From positions 1-64,000 of the forward strand of contig NZ_JALPRX010000001.1 of assembly GCF_023223525.1 (NCBI RefSeq): 64,000 bases of DNA, given 5' to 3'. The translations under genes were made by a program, and so were the position numbers. Under the pieces are notes generated by a model. That model was not told the origin of the DNA and ran no database searches. It worked only from the letters and a program-made list of their open reading frames with translations. Positions 18,863 to 27,510 of this stretch are shown here, one piece after another; positions within the stretch are counted from its first letter, which is position 1; every line of letters starts with the position of its first letter. This stretch comes from Roseomonas acroporae (GTDB taxonomy: Bacteria; Pseudomonadota; Alphaproteobacteria; Acetobacterales; Acetobacteraceae).

Positions 18863-19864
18863 ATGGCGTCCGGCTCGGTTACTTCCCCCTCCGGCGTTCC
18901 GGCCACGGCCGCCGCCGGCCATTCGATGAGCATCCTGGGCTATTCCGGGCCGCAGCTCGCCGCCCTCGCGGTGCTGCTGGCGCTGATCGCGGTGGGGCCC
19001 TTCGTGCTCTACCCGGTCTTCCTGATGAAGCTGCTCTGCTTCGCCCTGTTCGCCTGCGCCTTCAACCTGCTGATCGGCTATGTCGGCCTGCTCTCCTTCG
19101 GCCACGCCGCCTATTTCGGCATGGGCAGCTACATCGCCGGCTACTGCGCCAAGCAGCTCGGGCTGACCCCGGAGATCTCGATCCTGGCCGGCACGCTGGT
19201 CGCCACCCTGCTCGGCGTCGCCTTCGGCTGGCTGGCGATCCGGCGGCAGGGCATCTACTTCGCCATGATCACCATGGGCCTCGCCCAGATGGTGTACTTC
19301 TTCTGCGTGCAGGCTCCCTTCACCGGCGGCGAGGACGGCATCCAGGCTATCCCGCGCGGCCGGCTGTTCGGGATCTTCGACCTCGCCCCGGACATGCACA
19401 TGTACTGGCTGACGGCGGCGGTGTTCCTGATCGGCTTCTTCCTGGTCCATCGCATCGTCCACTCGCCCTTCGGCCAGGTGATGAAGGCGATCCGCGAGAA
19501 CGAGCCGCGCGCCGTCTCCCTCGGCTACCGCGCCGACGACTACAAGCTGCTCGCTTTCGTGCTCTCCACCGCCCTCGCGGGACTGGCCGGCGCCACCAAG
19601 TCGCTGGTCTTCGGCATCGCGACGCTGACCGACGTGTACTGGGCCATGTCGGGCGAGGTGGTGCTGATGACCCTCCTCGGCGGCCTCGGCACCATCTTCG
19701 GGCCGGTGGTAGGCGCGGCCGTCATCATCACCATGGAGAACTATCTCGCCGAATTCGGCGCCTGGGTGACGGTGATCCAGGGCGTGATCTTCTGCCTCGC
19801 CGTGCTGCTGTTCCGCCGCGGCATCGTCGGCGAGATCGGGCGCTTCCTGAAGGTCCAGCTCTGA
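18863..19864 (+). CDS. Branched-chain amino-acid type ABC permease (LivM family)
   Basis: A 333-residue inner-membrane protein, second permease of the importer, starting 3 bases after livH. It has a hydrophilic N-terminal extension of about 25 residues and then membrane helices, with LivM motifs FNLLIGYVGLLSFGHAAYFG, ENEPRAVSLGYRADDYKL and LLGGLGTIFGPVVGAAV. It is the last gene of the importer operon and convergent with the HAD gene. Confidence 0.93.
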   Translation: MASGSVTSPSGVPATAAAGHSMSILGYSGPQLAALAVLLALIAVGPFVLYPVFLMKLLCFALFACAFNLLIGYVGLLSFGHAAYFGMGSYIAGYCAKQLGLTPEISILAGTLVATLLGVAFGWLAIRRQGIYFAMITMGLAQMVYFFCVQAPFTGGEDGIQAIPRGRLFGIFDLAPDMHMYWLTAAVFLIGFFLVHRIVHSPFGQVMKAIRENEPRAVSLGYRADDYKLLAFVLSTALAGLAGATKSLVFGIATLTDVYWAMSGEVVLMTLLGGLGTIFGPVVGAAVIITMENYLAEFGAWVTVIQGVIFCLAVLLFRRGIVGEIGRFLKVQL

Positions 19865-19899
19865 CGGGGCGCGGGAGGGTAGGCGGCATGCCCCGGACC

Positions 19900-19944
19900 G
19901 GGAGGACCGGCCCTCCCTGAAGCCCACCCGCCGGCGCCGGCGGG
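19900..19944. terminator. Hairpin pair between convergent livM and HAD genes
   Basis: GGGAGG/CCTCCC (19900-19917) is followed by the 18-bp perfect palindrome CCCGCCGGCGCCGGCGGG (19927-19944). Placed in the 144-bp gap between convergent genes, it is probably the shared transcription end for both. No T-run is present. Confidence 0.45.
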
Positions 19945-20008
19945 AGGCTGGGGAGGCCCGGACCCCGTCCGTTCCGCCGCGCCCGGCCGGCACGCCGCCC
20001 CCGTGGCG

Positions 20009-20620
20009 TCAGCCACGTCCCGGCGGCGTGCTCCCCCGCAGGATCGCCACGTCGACGGGGCGCATGCCGGCCCGGCGCGCGGCTTCCAGCCCCTCCGCGC
20101 TGTCCTCGAACACCACGCAGCCCGCCGGCGGCACGCCGAGGCGGCGCGCCGCCTCCTGGAACAGCGCCGGATCCGGCTTGGCACGGCCGACATCGTCGAA
20201 GGTCACCACCGCATCGAACAGCGGCGCGAGGCCGGTCGCGCGCAGCGTCGCCGCGACGATCTCGCGCGAGCCGCCCGAGGCCACCGCCATCGGCAGTCGC
20301 CCCCGCTGGCCCCGGACGATGGCCGTGACCGTCGCGATCTCGGCGAGCCGCCCCAGCCCTGCCAGGAAGGCCGCCCGCATCCGCGCCACCACCGCCGCGC
20401 GGTCCAGGGCGACGCCGTGCTCGGCCTCGAAGGCGTCCAGCAGCGTGGACTCCGACAGGCCGGCCCGCCGCATGTACCAGTCGCGCGCCATCTCCCGTCC
20501 GGAGAGCCGGAAGCCGGCCGCCCAGGCGGCGGCGTAGACGGGTGGCGTGTCCACCAGCGTGCCGTCGCAATCGAAGATCAGGCCGCGCGTGCCGGGGGGC
20601 AGCAGGTCGTCGTCGGGCAT
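20009..20620 (-). CDS. HAD-superfamily hydrolase (phosphatase/phosphoglucomutase-like)
   Basis: 203 residues. HAD motif I is FDCDGTLVD (nucleophile and acid/base Asp) near residue 15, motif II is VASGGSR, motif III is the Lys in GRAKPDPALF, and motif IV is VVFEDSAEG. The helical cap between motifs I and II is of the C1 type, as in beta-phosphoglucomutase and small sugar-phosphate phosphatases. The substrate cannot be assigned. The start is the ATG that places motif I near the N terminus. It is divergent from the PLD-VTT gene, separated by 210 GC-rich bases. Confidence 0.88.
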   Translation of the reverse strand: MPDDDLLPPGTRGLIFDCDGTLVDTPPVYAAAWAAGFRLSGREMARDWYMRRAGLSESTLLDAFEAEHGVALDRAAVVARMRAAFLAGLGRLAEIATVTAIVRGQRGRLPMAVASGGSREIVAATLRATGLAPLFDAVVTFDDVGRAKPDPALFQEAARRLGVPPAGCVVFEDSAEGLEAARRAGMRPVDVAILRGSTPPGRG

Positions 20621-20830
20621 GCCCCCGAATAGGCCGGATGGGGCCGGACCGGGGAGGGGGGCGGAGGAACGGCGGCAGGGGGCGGGCATCCGGCCGGACG
20701 GCGCCGTGCCCCCGCCGGGGCCGCCCCGTGCCACGCCCCGTACCGCACCACGCACGGTCGGGACCGAACGGCGGCTGCTTTGCTGCGTTGCGGCAGGCAT
20801 GATGGCCGTTCGGGAAGCCGCGAATTGGGC

Positions 20831-23026
20831 ATGACGGAAACCCTGGGACGGGACGGGACCGATGCCGCCCCCACCGCCGGCGCTCCGGCCGGGGCCACGG
20901 TGCTGCGCGAGGGCCGCAACGTCTGGCGTGTCGCCCGCGCCGGGCGGGCCACGGTGCTGTCCAACGGCGACGCCTACTTCGACGCGCTGCGCCGGACCCT
21001 GCTGAACGCCCGTTCCACCATCCACGTCGTCGGCTGGGACATCGACAGCCGCACCCGTCTGGTCGGCCCCGACGCCGAGGCGACGGACGGGCTGCCGGAG
21101 ACGCTGGGCGAGTTCCTGGCGGCGCTGGTGGCGCGCCGCCCCGGGCTTTCGGTCAAGCTGCTGCTCTGGGACTACGCGATGCTCTACGCGCTGGAGCGGG
21201 AGCTGCTGCCGGTGCTGAAGCTGCGCTGGCGCACCCCGCCGCAGGTGGAGCTGTGCCTCGACAACGTGCTGCCCTTCGCCGCCGCCCAGCACCAGAAGAT
21301 CGTGGTGGTGGACGACGCGGTGGCCTTCTCGGGCGGGCTCGACCTGACCATACGCCGCTGGGACCGCGCGGCGCACGAGCCGCGCGACCCGGACCGGGTG
21401 GACCCCGGCGGCCGGCCCTACCCGCCCTTCCACGACGTGCAGATGATGGTGGACGGCGAGGCCGCCGCCGCCCTGGGCGAGCTGGTGCGCGAGCGCTGGC
21501 GCCGCGCCGCCTGCGAATCCCTCGCGCGCCCCGCCCCGCCCGGCTCCGATCCGTTGCCCGACCCCTGGCCCCGGGCGGTGGCGCCGGACCTGCGCGACGT
21601 CGCCGTCGGCATCGCCCGCACCTGGCCGGCCTGCGGCGGCGAGCCCGAGATACGCGAGGTGGAGGCGCTGTACGCCGACATGATCGCGAGCGCCGAGCGC
21701 ACCATCGTGATCGAGAACCAGTTCCTCACCAGCGCCGCCGTCGCCCGCGACCTGATCGGGCGGCTGCGCGGGCGGCCGGGGCTGGAGGTGCTGATCGTGG
21801 CGCCGCGGACGCACCACACCTGGCTGGAGCACCGCACCATGCTCGCCGGCCGGATCCGCTTCATGTGCGCGATCCGCGAGGCGGGCTTCGGGAAGCAGGT
21901 GCGCCTCGTCTACCCGAAGGTCGGCCTCGGCCGGCACGGCAGCGCGGTGATGGTGCATGCCAAGGTGATGGTGGTGGACGACCGGCTGCTGCGGGTCGGC
22001 TCGGCCAACCTCGCCAACCGCTCCATGGGCACGGATTCCGAGTGCGACCTCGTCGTGGAGGCGGCGCCCGGCCCGGCGGGGCGGGAGACGCGCATCGGCA
22101 TCGCCCGCGTGCGCGACCGGCTGCTCGGCGAGCATCTCGGCCAGCCGCCGGAGCGCGTGGCGGCCGAGATCGGCCGCGCCGGCTCCCTGTTCGCCGCGCT
22201 GGACCGGCTGGCGCGGGTGCGGCGCGGCCTGCGCCGGATCGAGGACGGCACGCTGGAGGACTGCCCGACCGTGCCCGGCATCGAGGCGGCGGCGGATCCG
22301 AACCGCCCGATCGACCCCGGCGAATTCCTGGCCGATTTCTCCGAGGACCCGCCCCGCCGGCGCATGCCCTGGCTGCTGATCGGCCTGCTGGGGTTGCTGC
22401 CGGTGCTGCTGCTGGTGCTGGCCTGGCGCTACACGCCGGTCCCCGGCCTGCTCCGGCCCGGCGCGGTGCGGTCGGCGCTGGAAGCGGGCGGGCACTGGGG
22501 GCCGCTGGTGGCGCTCGGCCTGTTCCTGCTGCTGGGCTTCGTGGCCTTCCCGGTGAACCTGCTCATCATCGGCACGGCGGCGGCCTTCGGCACCTGGCCG
22601 GGGCTGGCCTACGCGGCGGGCGGCGCGCTGCTCAGCGCCGCCGCGACCTACGCGCTGGGGCGCTGGCTGGGCCCGAACCTGCTGCGCCGGGTGGCCGGGC
22701 CGCGCATCAACCGCGTCACCCGGCAGATCGGGCGCAACGGCATCATGGCGGTCACCGCGATCCGGCTGATCCCGGTGGCGCCCTTCACCCTGGTCAACCT
22801 CGTGGCGGGTGCCATCCGCATCCGCTTCCCGGACTACATGGCGGGCACGGCGCTGGGCCTGCTGCCCGGGGTGGCGCTGATGACGGCATTGGGCGACCGG
22901 CTGACCCGCATGATCCTGCACCCCTCGCTGCGCGGCGTGCTGGAGCTGTCGGCGATACTGCTGGCCTGGATCGGCCTGACCTGGGTGCTGCAGAAGGCGG
23001 TCCGCCGCGCGCGGCATGAGGACTGA
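20831..23026 (+). CDS. Phospholipase D-like / VTT (DedA-TVP38) membrane fusion protein
   Basis: 731 residues in two parts. The N-terminal 490 residues hold two phospholipase D HKD motifs (His154 in QHQKIVVVDDAVAFSGG and His376 in VHAKVMVVDDRLLRVGSAN), as in cardiolipin synthases and other phosphatidyltransferases. From about residue 512 a hydrophobic helix leads into a VTT/SNARE-associated domain (FVAFPVNLLIIGTAAAFGTW, GRNGIMAVTAIRLIPVAPFT). VTT/DedA proteins are lipid scramblases or envelope-homeostasis proteins. The fusion suggests lipid synthesis or remodelling coupled to membrane movement; the reaction is not proven. The next gene is an EEP hydrolase, as beside E. coli clsB. Confidence 0.88.
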   Translation: MTETLGRDGTDAAPTAGAPAGATVLREGRNVWRVARAGRATVLSNGDAYFDALRRTLLNARSTIHVVGWDIDSRTRLVGPDAEATDGLPETLGEFLAALVARRPGLSVKLLLWDYAMLYALERELLPVLKLRWRTPPQVELCLDNVLPFAAAQHQKIVVVDDAVAFSGGLDLTIRRWDRAAHEPRDPDRVDPGGRPYPPFHDVQMMVDGEAAAALGELVRERWRRAACESLARPAPPGSDPLPDPWPRAVAPDLRDVAVGIARTWPACGGEPEIREVEALYADMIASAERTIVIENQFLTSAAVARDLIGRLRGRPGLEVLIVAPRTHHTWLEHRTMLAGRIRFMCAIREAGFGKQVRLVYPKVGLGRHGSAVMVHAKVMVVDDRLLRVGSANLANRSMGTDSECDLVVEAAPGPAGRETRIGIARVRDRLLGEHLGQPPERVAAEIGRAGSLFAALDRLARVRRGLRRIEDGTLEDCPTVPGIEAAADPNRPIDPGEFLADFSEDPPRRRMPWLLIGLLGLLPVLLLVLAWRYTPVPGLLRPGAVRSALEAGGHWGPLVALGLFLLLGFVAFPVNLLIIGTAAAFGTWPGLAYAAGGALLSAAATYALGRWLGPNLLRRVAGPRINRVTRQIGRNGIMAVTAIRLIPVAPFTLVNLVAGAIRIRFPDYMAGTALGLLPGVALMTALGDRLTRMILHPSLRGVLELSAILLAWIGLTWVLQKAVRRARHED

Positions 23027-23118
23027 ACCGCCCGCCCCCGGAGCGGGGGGACCGGCGCGGCGCGCGCGCCCTCGCGGGTCGGGGCCGGGGAGGGGCGGCG
23101 CCCTTCGCAGCGAGGGCC

Positions 23119-23134
23119 GGGGCGGAGCCGCCCC
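23119..23134. repeat. GC hairpin in the PLD-EEP spacer
   Basis: GGGGCGG and CCGCCCC form a compact inverted repeat in a 159-bp spacer that also holds other G-rich runs (GGGGCCGGGGAGGGGCGG). It belongs to the same style of hairpin spacer as the one after alaS. Confidence 0.4.
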
Positions 23135-23185
23135 GACGGCGATGCGCGACGCGGGCGGCACGGGCCGCCGCGACGGGGCCGGCGC

Positions 23186-23935
23186 ATGCGCGTGATGACC
23201 TGGAACATCCATGCCGGGATCGGCGCCGACCGGCGCTACGACCTGGGACGGGTGATCGCGTTGGCCCGCCGGCACGATCCCGACATCCTGGCGGTGCAGG
23301 AGGTCGAGTCGCGCGGCCACGGCGGCGCGGACGATCCGTTCCGCCTGCTGCGCCATGCCTTCGGGCCGCACGCCGTCGAGGCGCCGACGCTCTGGGGAGA
23401 GGGCGGCCGGTACGGCCACATGCTGCTCAGCCGCTGGCCGATCCGCGACGCCGCGCTGCACGACCTCTCCTTCGCGGGCCGCGAGCCGCGCGCCGCCATC
23501 GCCGCGACGGTGGCGACGCCGGGCGGGCCGCTGCACGTCCTGGCCGCGCATCTCGGCCTGCGGGCGCCGGAGCGCCGTTTCCAGGCGGCACGGCTGGCGG
23601 CGCTGGCGGCGGCGGCGCCCGATCCGGTGATCGCGCTCGGCGACTTCAACGAATGGGCGTGGCGCGGCGTGGTGCAGCGATCGCTGGCACCGGTGCTGCC
23701 GGGGCGGACGCGGCTGCGCAGCTTCCCGGCGCGGCACCCGGCCCTGGCGCTGGACCGCATCCAGACCCGGCCGGCCGGCCTGCTCGGACGCGGCTGGACC
23801 GACCGCGCGGCCTGGGTCGCCTCCGACCACCTGCCGGTCATCGTCGAGCTCCGCTTCGCGCCCCTCGCCCAGCCGGTCGGCGGTGCGCCCGGTGCCGCGG
23901 CCGCCGCCCTGCCGGCCGATCCGGCGCCGGCGTGA
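23186..23935 (+). CDS. Endonuclease/exonuclease/phosphatase (EEP) family protein
   Basis: 249 residues. EEP-fold motifs are MTWNIHAGIG (metal-site Asn) at the N terminus, AVQEVESRG (metal-binding Glu), LAAHLGL, the Asp-Asn pair in ALGDFNEWAW, and the catalytic SDHLPVIVEL at the end. Members cut DNA or RNA or hydrolyse inositol phosphates and sphingomyelin; the substrate is unknown here. The neighbouring PLD gene recalls the E. coli ybhP-clsB pair, so a lipid-related role is plausible. The start gives a compact, complete domain. Confidence 0.85.
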   Translation: MRVMTWNIHAGIGADRRYDLGRVIALARRHDPDILAVQEVESRGHGGADDPFRLLRHAFGPHAVEAPTLWGEGGRYGHMLLSRWPIRDAALHDLSFAGREPRAAIAATVATPGGPLHVLAAHLGLRAPERRFQAARLAALAAAAPDPVIALGDFNEWAWRGVVQRSLAPVLPGRTRLRSFPARHPALALDRIQTRPAGLLGRGWTDRAAWVASDHLPVIVELRFAPLAQPVGGAPGAAAAALPADPAPA

Positions 23936-24066
23936 CCGCCCCGCGCCGCACGGCCGCCGCCGGCACCCGGCGCGGGCCGGCCACCGCACGGCTGGCCCCA
24001 TTTGCGGGCCGGCGGGAGGGCGCGGCCTTGATCCGGCCCGGTCGGAACGCGATCTAGCGGGCTGAC

Positions 24067-24285
24067 ATGACCACGCGCCCGATGGGTCCGACCGCCATGA
24101 ACCCGCGCCCAGCCAGAGCAGTCCCGGAGCCGGCCCCGAGGCCGGCGATGATCGTGCCGCGGCCCCTGCTGCCCTCGCTGCCGCTGCCCTTCCGGCGCGG
24201 CGCGGGGATGCTGCTGCTGATGCTCACCTTCTGGCTGGCCGGCATGGCGGCCTTCTTCCACGTCGTCGCCTCCGTGTTCGACTGA
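24067..24285 (+). CDS. Small single-pass membrane protein
   Basis: 72 residues: a proline-rich cytosolic N-terminal 45 residues and one membrane helix at about 47-67 (GMLLLMLTFWLAGMAAFFHV). It shares one base with the start of the XpaC-like gene (TGATG), which argues that it is really translated and coupled. I know no family for it. It probably acts at the membrane with the two downstream proteins. Confidence 0.6.
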   Translation: MTTRPMGPTAMNPRPARAVPEPAPRPAMIVPRPLLPSLPLPFRRGAGMLLLMLTFWLAGMAAFFHVVASVFD

Positions 24286-25106
24286 TGCGCGCCGACTCCC
24301 TCCCTCCCGGCGCGGCGCGGGGCGCGGCCCCGCGGGAGGCGCGCCAGCCCTGGAACCGGCTCTGGCTGGAGACCCGGCTGCGCTACCGCGGCCTCGGCCT
24401 GCCCCTGCTGGCCCTGCCGCTCGTTCCCACCGCGCTGATCGCGCTGCTGGACGGCCAGGAGAAGCGTCTCGCCGGCGCGCTGCTCGGGATCGGGCTCGCC
24501 GTGCTGGCGGCGCGACGGCTCAACCGGGGCCGGCGCGGCGACACCAACCGGGCGGCGATCCTGCTCGGCGTCGCGACCGGGCTGGTGGCGGGGCTGTCGG
24601 CGCACTGGCACGGCGCCATCCCGGTGCTGCTCGGCGCCGGCGCCTGGCTCGGCACCCGCCTCGCCTATGACGGTCTGCCCGAGTCGGTGCCGCCCGCGCC
24701 GCCGCCGCCCGCCCCGGTGCCGGTGCCGGCACCCGCCCTGCCGCCCGCACTGGCCGAGGCGCGCGCCCGGCTGGGCCGGCTGCTGGCCGATGCGACGCCG
24801 CTGGGCGATCCCCGGCTGGACGAGGCCGTCTCGTCCATGGCCGGCCTCCTGGACGAATTGTCGGCGCGGCCCGACCGGCTGCCCCAGGCCCGCCGCTTTC
24901 TCGCCCTGCATCTGGACGGGCTGGACCGCATCGTGGGCCGGCTGCGGGCCGGCGCCGTGCCGCCCGCCGGCCTGCCCGCGCTGCTCGGGGACCTCGCCCG
25001 CAGCGCGGAGGAGTTGCGTCTGAACCTGCGCCGCGAGGAGTCCGAGGCGCTGGAGATCCAGGTCAAGGTGCTGTCCGACAGGCTGCGCCAGGAGGGCTAC
25101 GCGTGA
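24285..25106 (+). CDS. XpaC-like (5-bromo-4-chloroindolyl phosphate hydrolysis family) membrane protein
   Basis: 273 residues. Two to four hydrophobic segments lie between about residues 36 and 125, followed by a Pro/Ala hinge (PPAPPPPAPVPVPAP) and a helical C-terminal domain ending in EIQVKVLSDRLRQEGYA, a feature of the XpaC family. B. subtilis xpaC is cotranscribed with a TelA-like gene (yaaN); the same pairing here (GTGA overlap) supports the call. The biochemical role is unknown; the family name comes from a plate phenotype. Confidence 0.7.
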   Translation: MRADSLPPGAARGAAPREARQPWNRLWLETRLRYRGLGLPLLALPLVPTALIALLDGQEKRLAGALLGIGLAVLAARRLNRGRRGDTNRAAILLGVATGLVAGLSAHWHGAIPVLLGAGAWLGTRLAYDGLPESVPPAPPPPAPVPVPAPALPPALAEARARLGRLLADATPLGDPRLDEAVSSMAGLLDELSARPDRLPQARRFLALHLDGLDRIVGRLRAGAVPPAGLPALLGDLARSAEELRLNLRREESEALEIQVKVLSDRLRQEGYA

Positions 25107-26341
25107 GCGACATCCCCGGTCGAGGCGTGATCGCCGGCCTTCGTCGTGGCGCCGTCTCCACCGTCACCCCGCCGGGCACCCCGCTGGGTGCCCCGCCGGG
25201 CGCCCCCGCCGTGCCGGCGGGCGACGTCGCCGCCGACCTGCGCGCGGCCGATCCGGCCGCCGGCACGCCGACCGTCGTCTCGCCGGAGATCGTGGCGCTG
25301 GCCGGGCAGATCGAGCTGACCGATCCGGGTTCCATCCTGCGCTTCGGCGCGGCGGCGCAGAGCCGGGCCGTGGCCGCCGCCGACGCCATGCTGGAGGGGG
25401 CCCGCAACCGCGAGACCGGCGAGGCGGGCCAGACGCTCTCCAGCCTGCTCTCGACGCTGAAGGGCTTCGACGTCACCAGCCTCGGCACCGAGCGGCCCCG
25501 GCTCCTGCAGCGCCTGTTCACGCGCGGCGGCGCCGAGGTGACGCGCATCCTGCACCGCTACGAGGGCGTGCGCGAGCAGGTGGAGCAGATCGGCGACCGG
25601 CTGGACGGCCACCGCACCCGGCTGCTGGAGGATGTGGAGCGGCTGGAGCGGCTCTACGGCGCGACGCTGGACTGGTTCCACGGCCTCGGCGAGCACATCC
25701 AGGCCGGCGAGCTGGTGCTGGCGCGCACCGACAGCGAGGTGGTCCCGGCCGCCGTGCGCCGCGCCCAGGACCCGAACGACCTGGTGGCGCCGCAGCACCT
25801 GCGCGACCTGCGCGCGGCGCGCGACGAGCTGGAGCGGCGCGTGCACGACCTGAAGCTGACGCGGCAGGTGGCGATGCAGGCGCTGCCCTCGATCCGGCTG
25901 ATCCAGGAGAACGACAAGGCGCTGGCCAGCAAGATCCACTCGGTGCTGGCCAACACCGTGCCGCTGTGGCGCCAGCAGCTTGCCCAGGCGCTGGCCATCC
26001 ACCGCATGCGCGAGGCGGGCGACGCGGTGCGCGCCGCGACGGACCTGACCAACGAGCTGCTCACCGCCAACGCCGAGACGCTGCGCCAGGCCAATGCCGA
26101 GGCGCGGCGCGAGGTGGAGCGCGGCGTGTTCGACGTGGAGGCGGTCAAGCGCGCCAACGCGGCGCTGGTCGGCACCATCGAGGACAGCCTGCGCATCGCC
26201 GACGAGGCGCGCTCGATGCGCGCCCAGGCCTCCAAGGCGCTGGAGGCGTGCGAGAACGAGATCCGGCGCGCGCTGGTGGCGGCCAAGGCGTCCTCCGGCG
26301 GCGGGCGTGACGGCGATGCCGGCGGGGTGCGGCGCGGGTAG
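25103..26341 (+). CDS. Toxic anion resistance protein, TelA/KlaA family
   Basis: 412 residues, cytosolic and almost entirely helical with long coiled-coil stretches. The family core QEIGDRLDGH-like region, SIRLIQENDKALASKIHSVL, NTVPLWRQQLAQALAIHRMR and the C-terminal EIRRALVAAKA match TelA. Family members are linked to tellurite, colicin or cell-envelope stress resistance, with unclear mechanism. The N-terminal 70 residues are Pro/Ala-rich and variable. The GTG start overlaps the XpaC-like stop by 4 bases. Confidence 0.88.
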   Translation: MSDIPGRGVIAGLRRGAVSTVTPPGTPLGAPPGAPAVPAGDVAADLRAADPAAGTPTVVSPEIVALAGQIELTDPGSILRFGAAAQSRAVAAADAMLEGARNRETGEAGQTLSSLLSTLKGFDVTSLGTERPRLLQRLFTRGGAEVTRILHRYEGVREQVEQIGDRLDGHRTRLLEDVERLERLYGATLDWFHGLGEHIQAGELVLARTDSEVVPAAVRRAQDPNDLVAPQHLRDLRAARDELERRVHDLKLTRQVAMQALPSIRLIQENDKALASKIHSVLANTVPLWRQQLAQALAIHRMREAGDAVRAATDLTNELLTANAETLRQANAEARREVERGVFDVEAVKRANAALVGTIEDSLRIADEARSMRAQASKALEACENEIRRALVAAKASSGGGRDGDAGGVRRG

Positions 26342-26342
26342 G

Positions 26343-26386
26343 GCATTTTCAACCCGGGCAAACTCGCCCGGCGACTCGGAAAATGC
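26343..26386. terminator. Hairpin after telA
   Basis: Outer arms GCATTTTC (26343-26350) and GAAAATGC (26379-26386) enclose an inner CCGGGC/GCCCGG stem. It begins 2 bases after the telA stop and lies between convergent telA and the LysR gene. The A/T-rich arms resemble a bidirectional intrinsic terminator. Confidence 0.65.
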
Positions 26387-26509
26387 GATGAATCAAGGGC
26401 TGGCGACCACCTCGCCGGCCGCCTTCGGCGGGAGGGCCGGTCGGGTCGCGGCGGTGGCCGACGCGGCCGGGCCGGGCCGGGCCAGGGGCCGGGAAGGAGG
26501 GGCGGCAGG

Positions 26510-27430
26510 CTACGCCGCCTCCCGCAGCTGCGCCGCCGCGAAGCCCTCCTCGATCGACCGCGCCAGCGCGTCCGCCACCGCCTGCCGCGCCCCGGCGAGC
26601 GGCGGCCGCACGAGCTGGATGCCGAATTCCGGCAGCGCCGGCATCCCGTCCTCGACCCGCAGCACCCGCAGCCCGGGCGGCAGCGAGGCCGGCAGCCCCA
26701 CCGTCACCGCCAGCCCCGCGATGGTCGGCGCGTAGGTGCCGACCTGGGTCTTGCTGGCATAGGCGAGCCGCCAGCGGCGCCCGGCCTCGGACAGCGCCGC
26801 CTCGGCGCTGCGGCGCCAGGCGCAGTCCTCGTGCGCCATGGCCAGCGGCAGCGGGTCCCGCCGGTGCGCGTGGTGCGTCGTCGAGCCGATCCAGACCAGC
26901 GGCCCGCGCCACAGGTGCCGGGTCAGCAGGCCGCTCGTGTCCTGCCCCTCGGACATCAGGGTGAGGTCGAGCCGGTTCTCCCGCACCTGGCCGATCAGCT
27001 CGCTGGAGGGCGCGCAGAACACCTCCACGTCCACCGCCGGGTGCGTCTCCGCGAAGCGGCCGAGGATGCCGGGCAGGTAGTGCAGCGCGTAGTCGTCCGG
27101 AGAGCCGAGGCGGACCAGCCCGCTCACCGCCGGGGCATGGAAGGCGGCCACGATCTCGTCGCTGAGGTCGAGCACGCGGCGGGCACGGTCCAGCAGCCAG
27201 ATGCCATGTGGGGTCGGCGCCACCCCGTCGCTGGTGCGCAGCAGCAGCTTCTGGCCGAGCAGCTCCTCCAGCCGCCGCATCTGCATGGAGATGGCCGACT
27301 GGGTGCGCCCGACCTGCCGCGCGGCGCGGGTGAAGCTGCCGCTCTCGACGATCAGCACGAAGGAGCGCAGCAGGTCGGCGTCCAGGCCGGTGGGCACGGT
27401 GAGCATGGTCATCAGGATGATTGATGCCAT
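26510..27430 (-). CDS. LysR-family transcriptional regulator
   Basis: 306 residues from ATG 27430 (ATGs at 27412 and 27406 are alternatives). The N-terminal winged helix-turn-helix is LLRSFVLIVESGSFTRAARQ, then VGRTQSAISMQMRRLEELLG, followed by the linker helix and a periplasmic-binding-type effector domain (LVRLGSPDDYALHYLPGILG). It reads divergently from a DUF1127 gene across 80 bases, the usual arrangement for a LysR regulator and its target. The effector is unknown. Confidence 0.92.
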   Translation of the reverse strand: MASIILMTMLTVPTGLDADLLRSFVLIVESGSFTRAARQVGRTQSAISMQMRRLEELLGQKLLLRTSDGVAPTPHGIWLLDRARRVLDLSDEIVAAFHAPAVSGLVRLGSPDDYALHYLPGILGRFAETHPAVDVEVFCAPSSELIGQVRENRLDLTLMSEGQDTSGLLTRHLWRGPLVWIGSTTHHAHRRDPLPLAMAHEDCAWRRSAEAALSEAGRRWRLAYASKTQVGTYAPTIAGLAVTVGLPASLPPGLRVLRVEDGMPALPEFGIQLVRPPLAGARQAVADALARSIEEGFAAAQLREAA

Positions 27431-27510
27431 GCCTCAATACAATGCATTTCCCTTATGTGTCGGGCGGCCATAGTTGGTGCGGGCAACGCCGAACCCCGAG
27501 GAGGCTCCCG

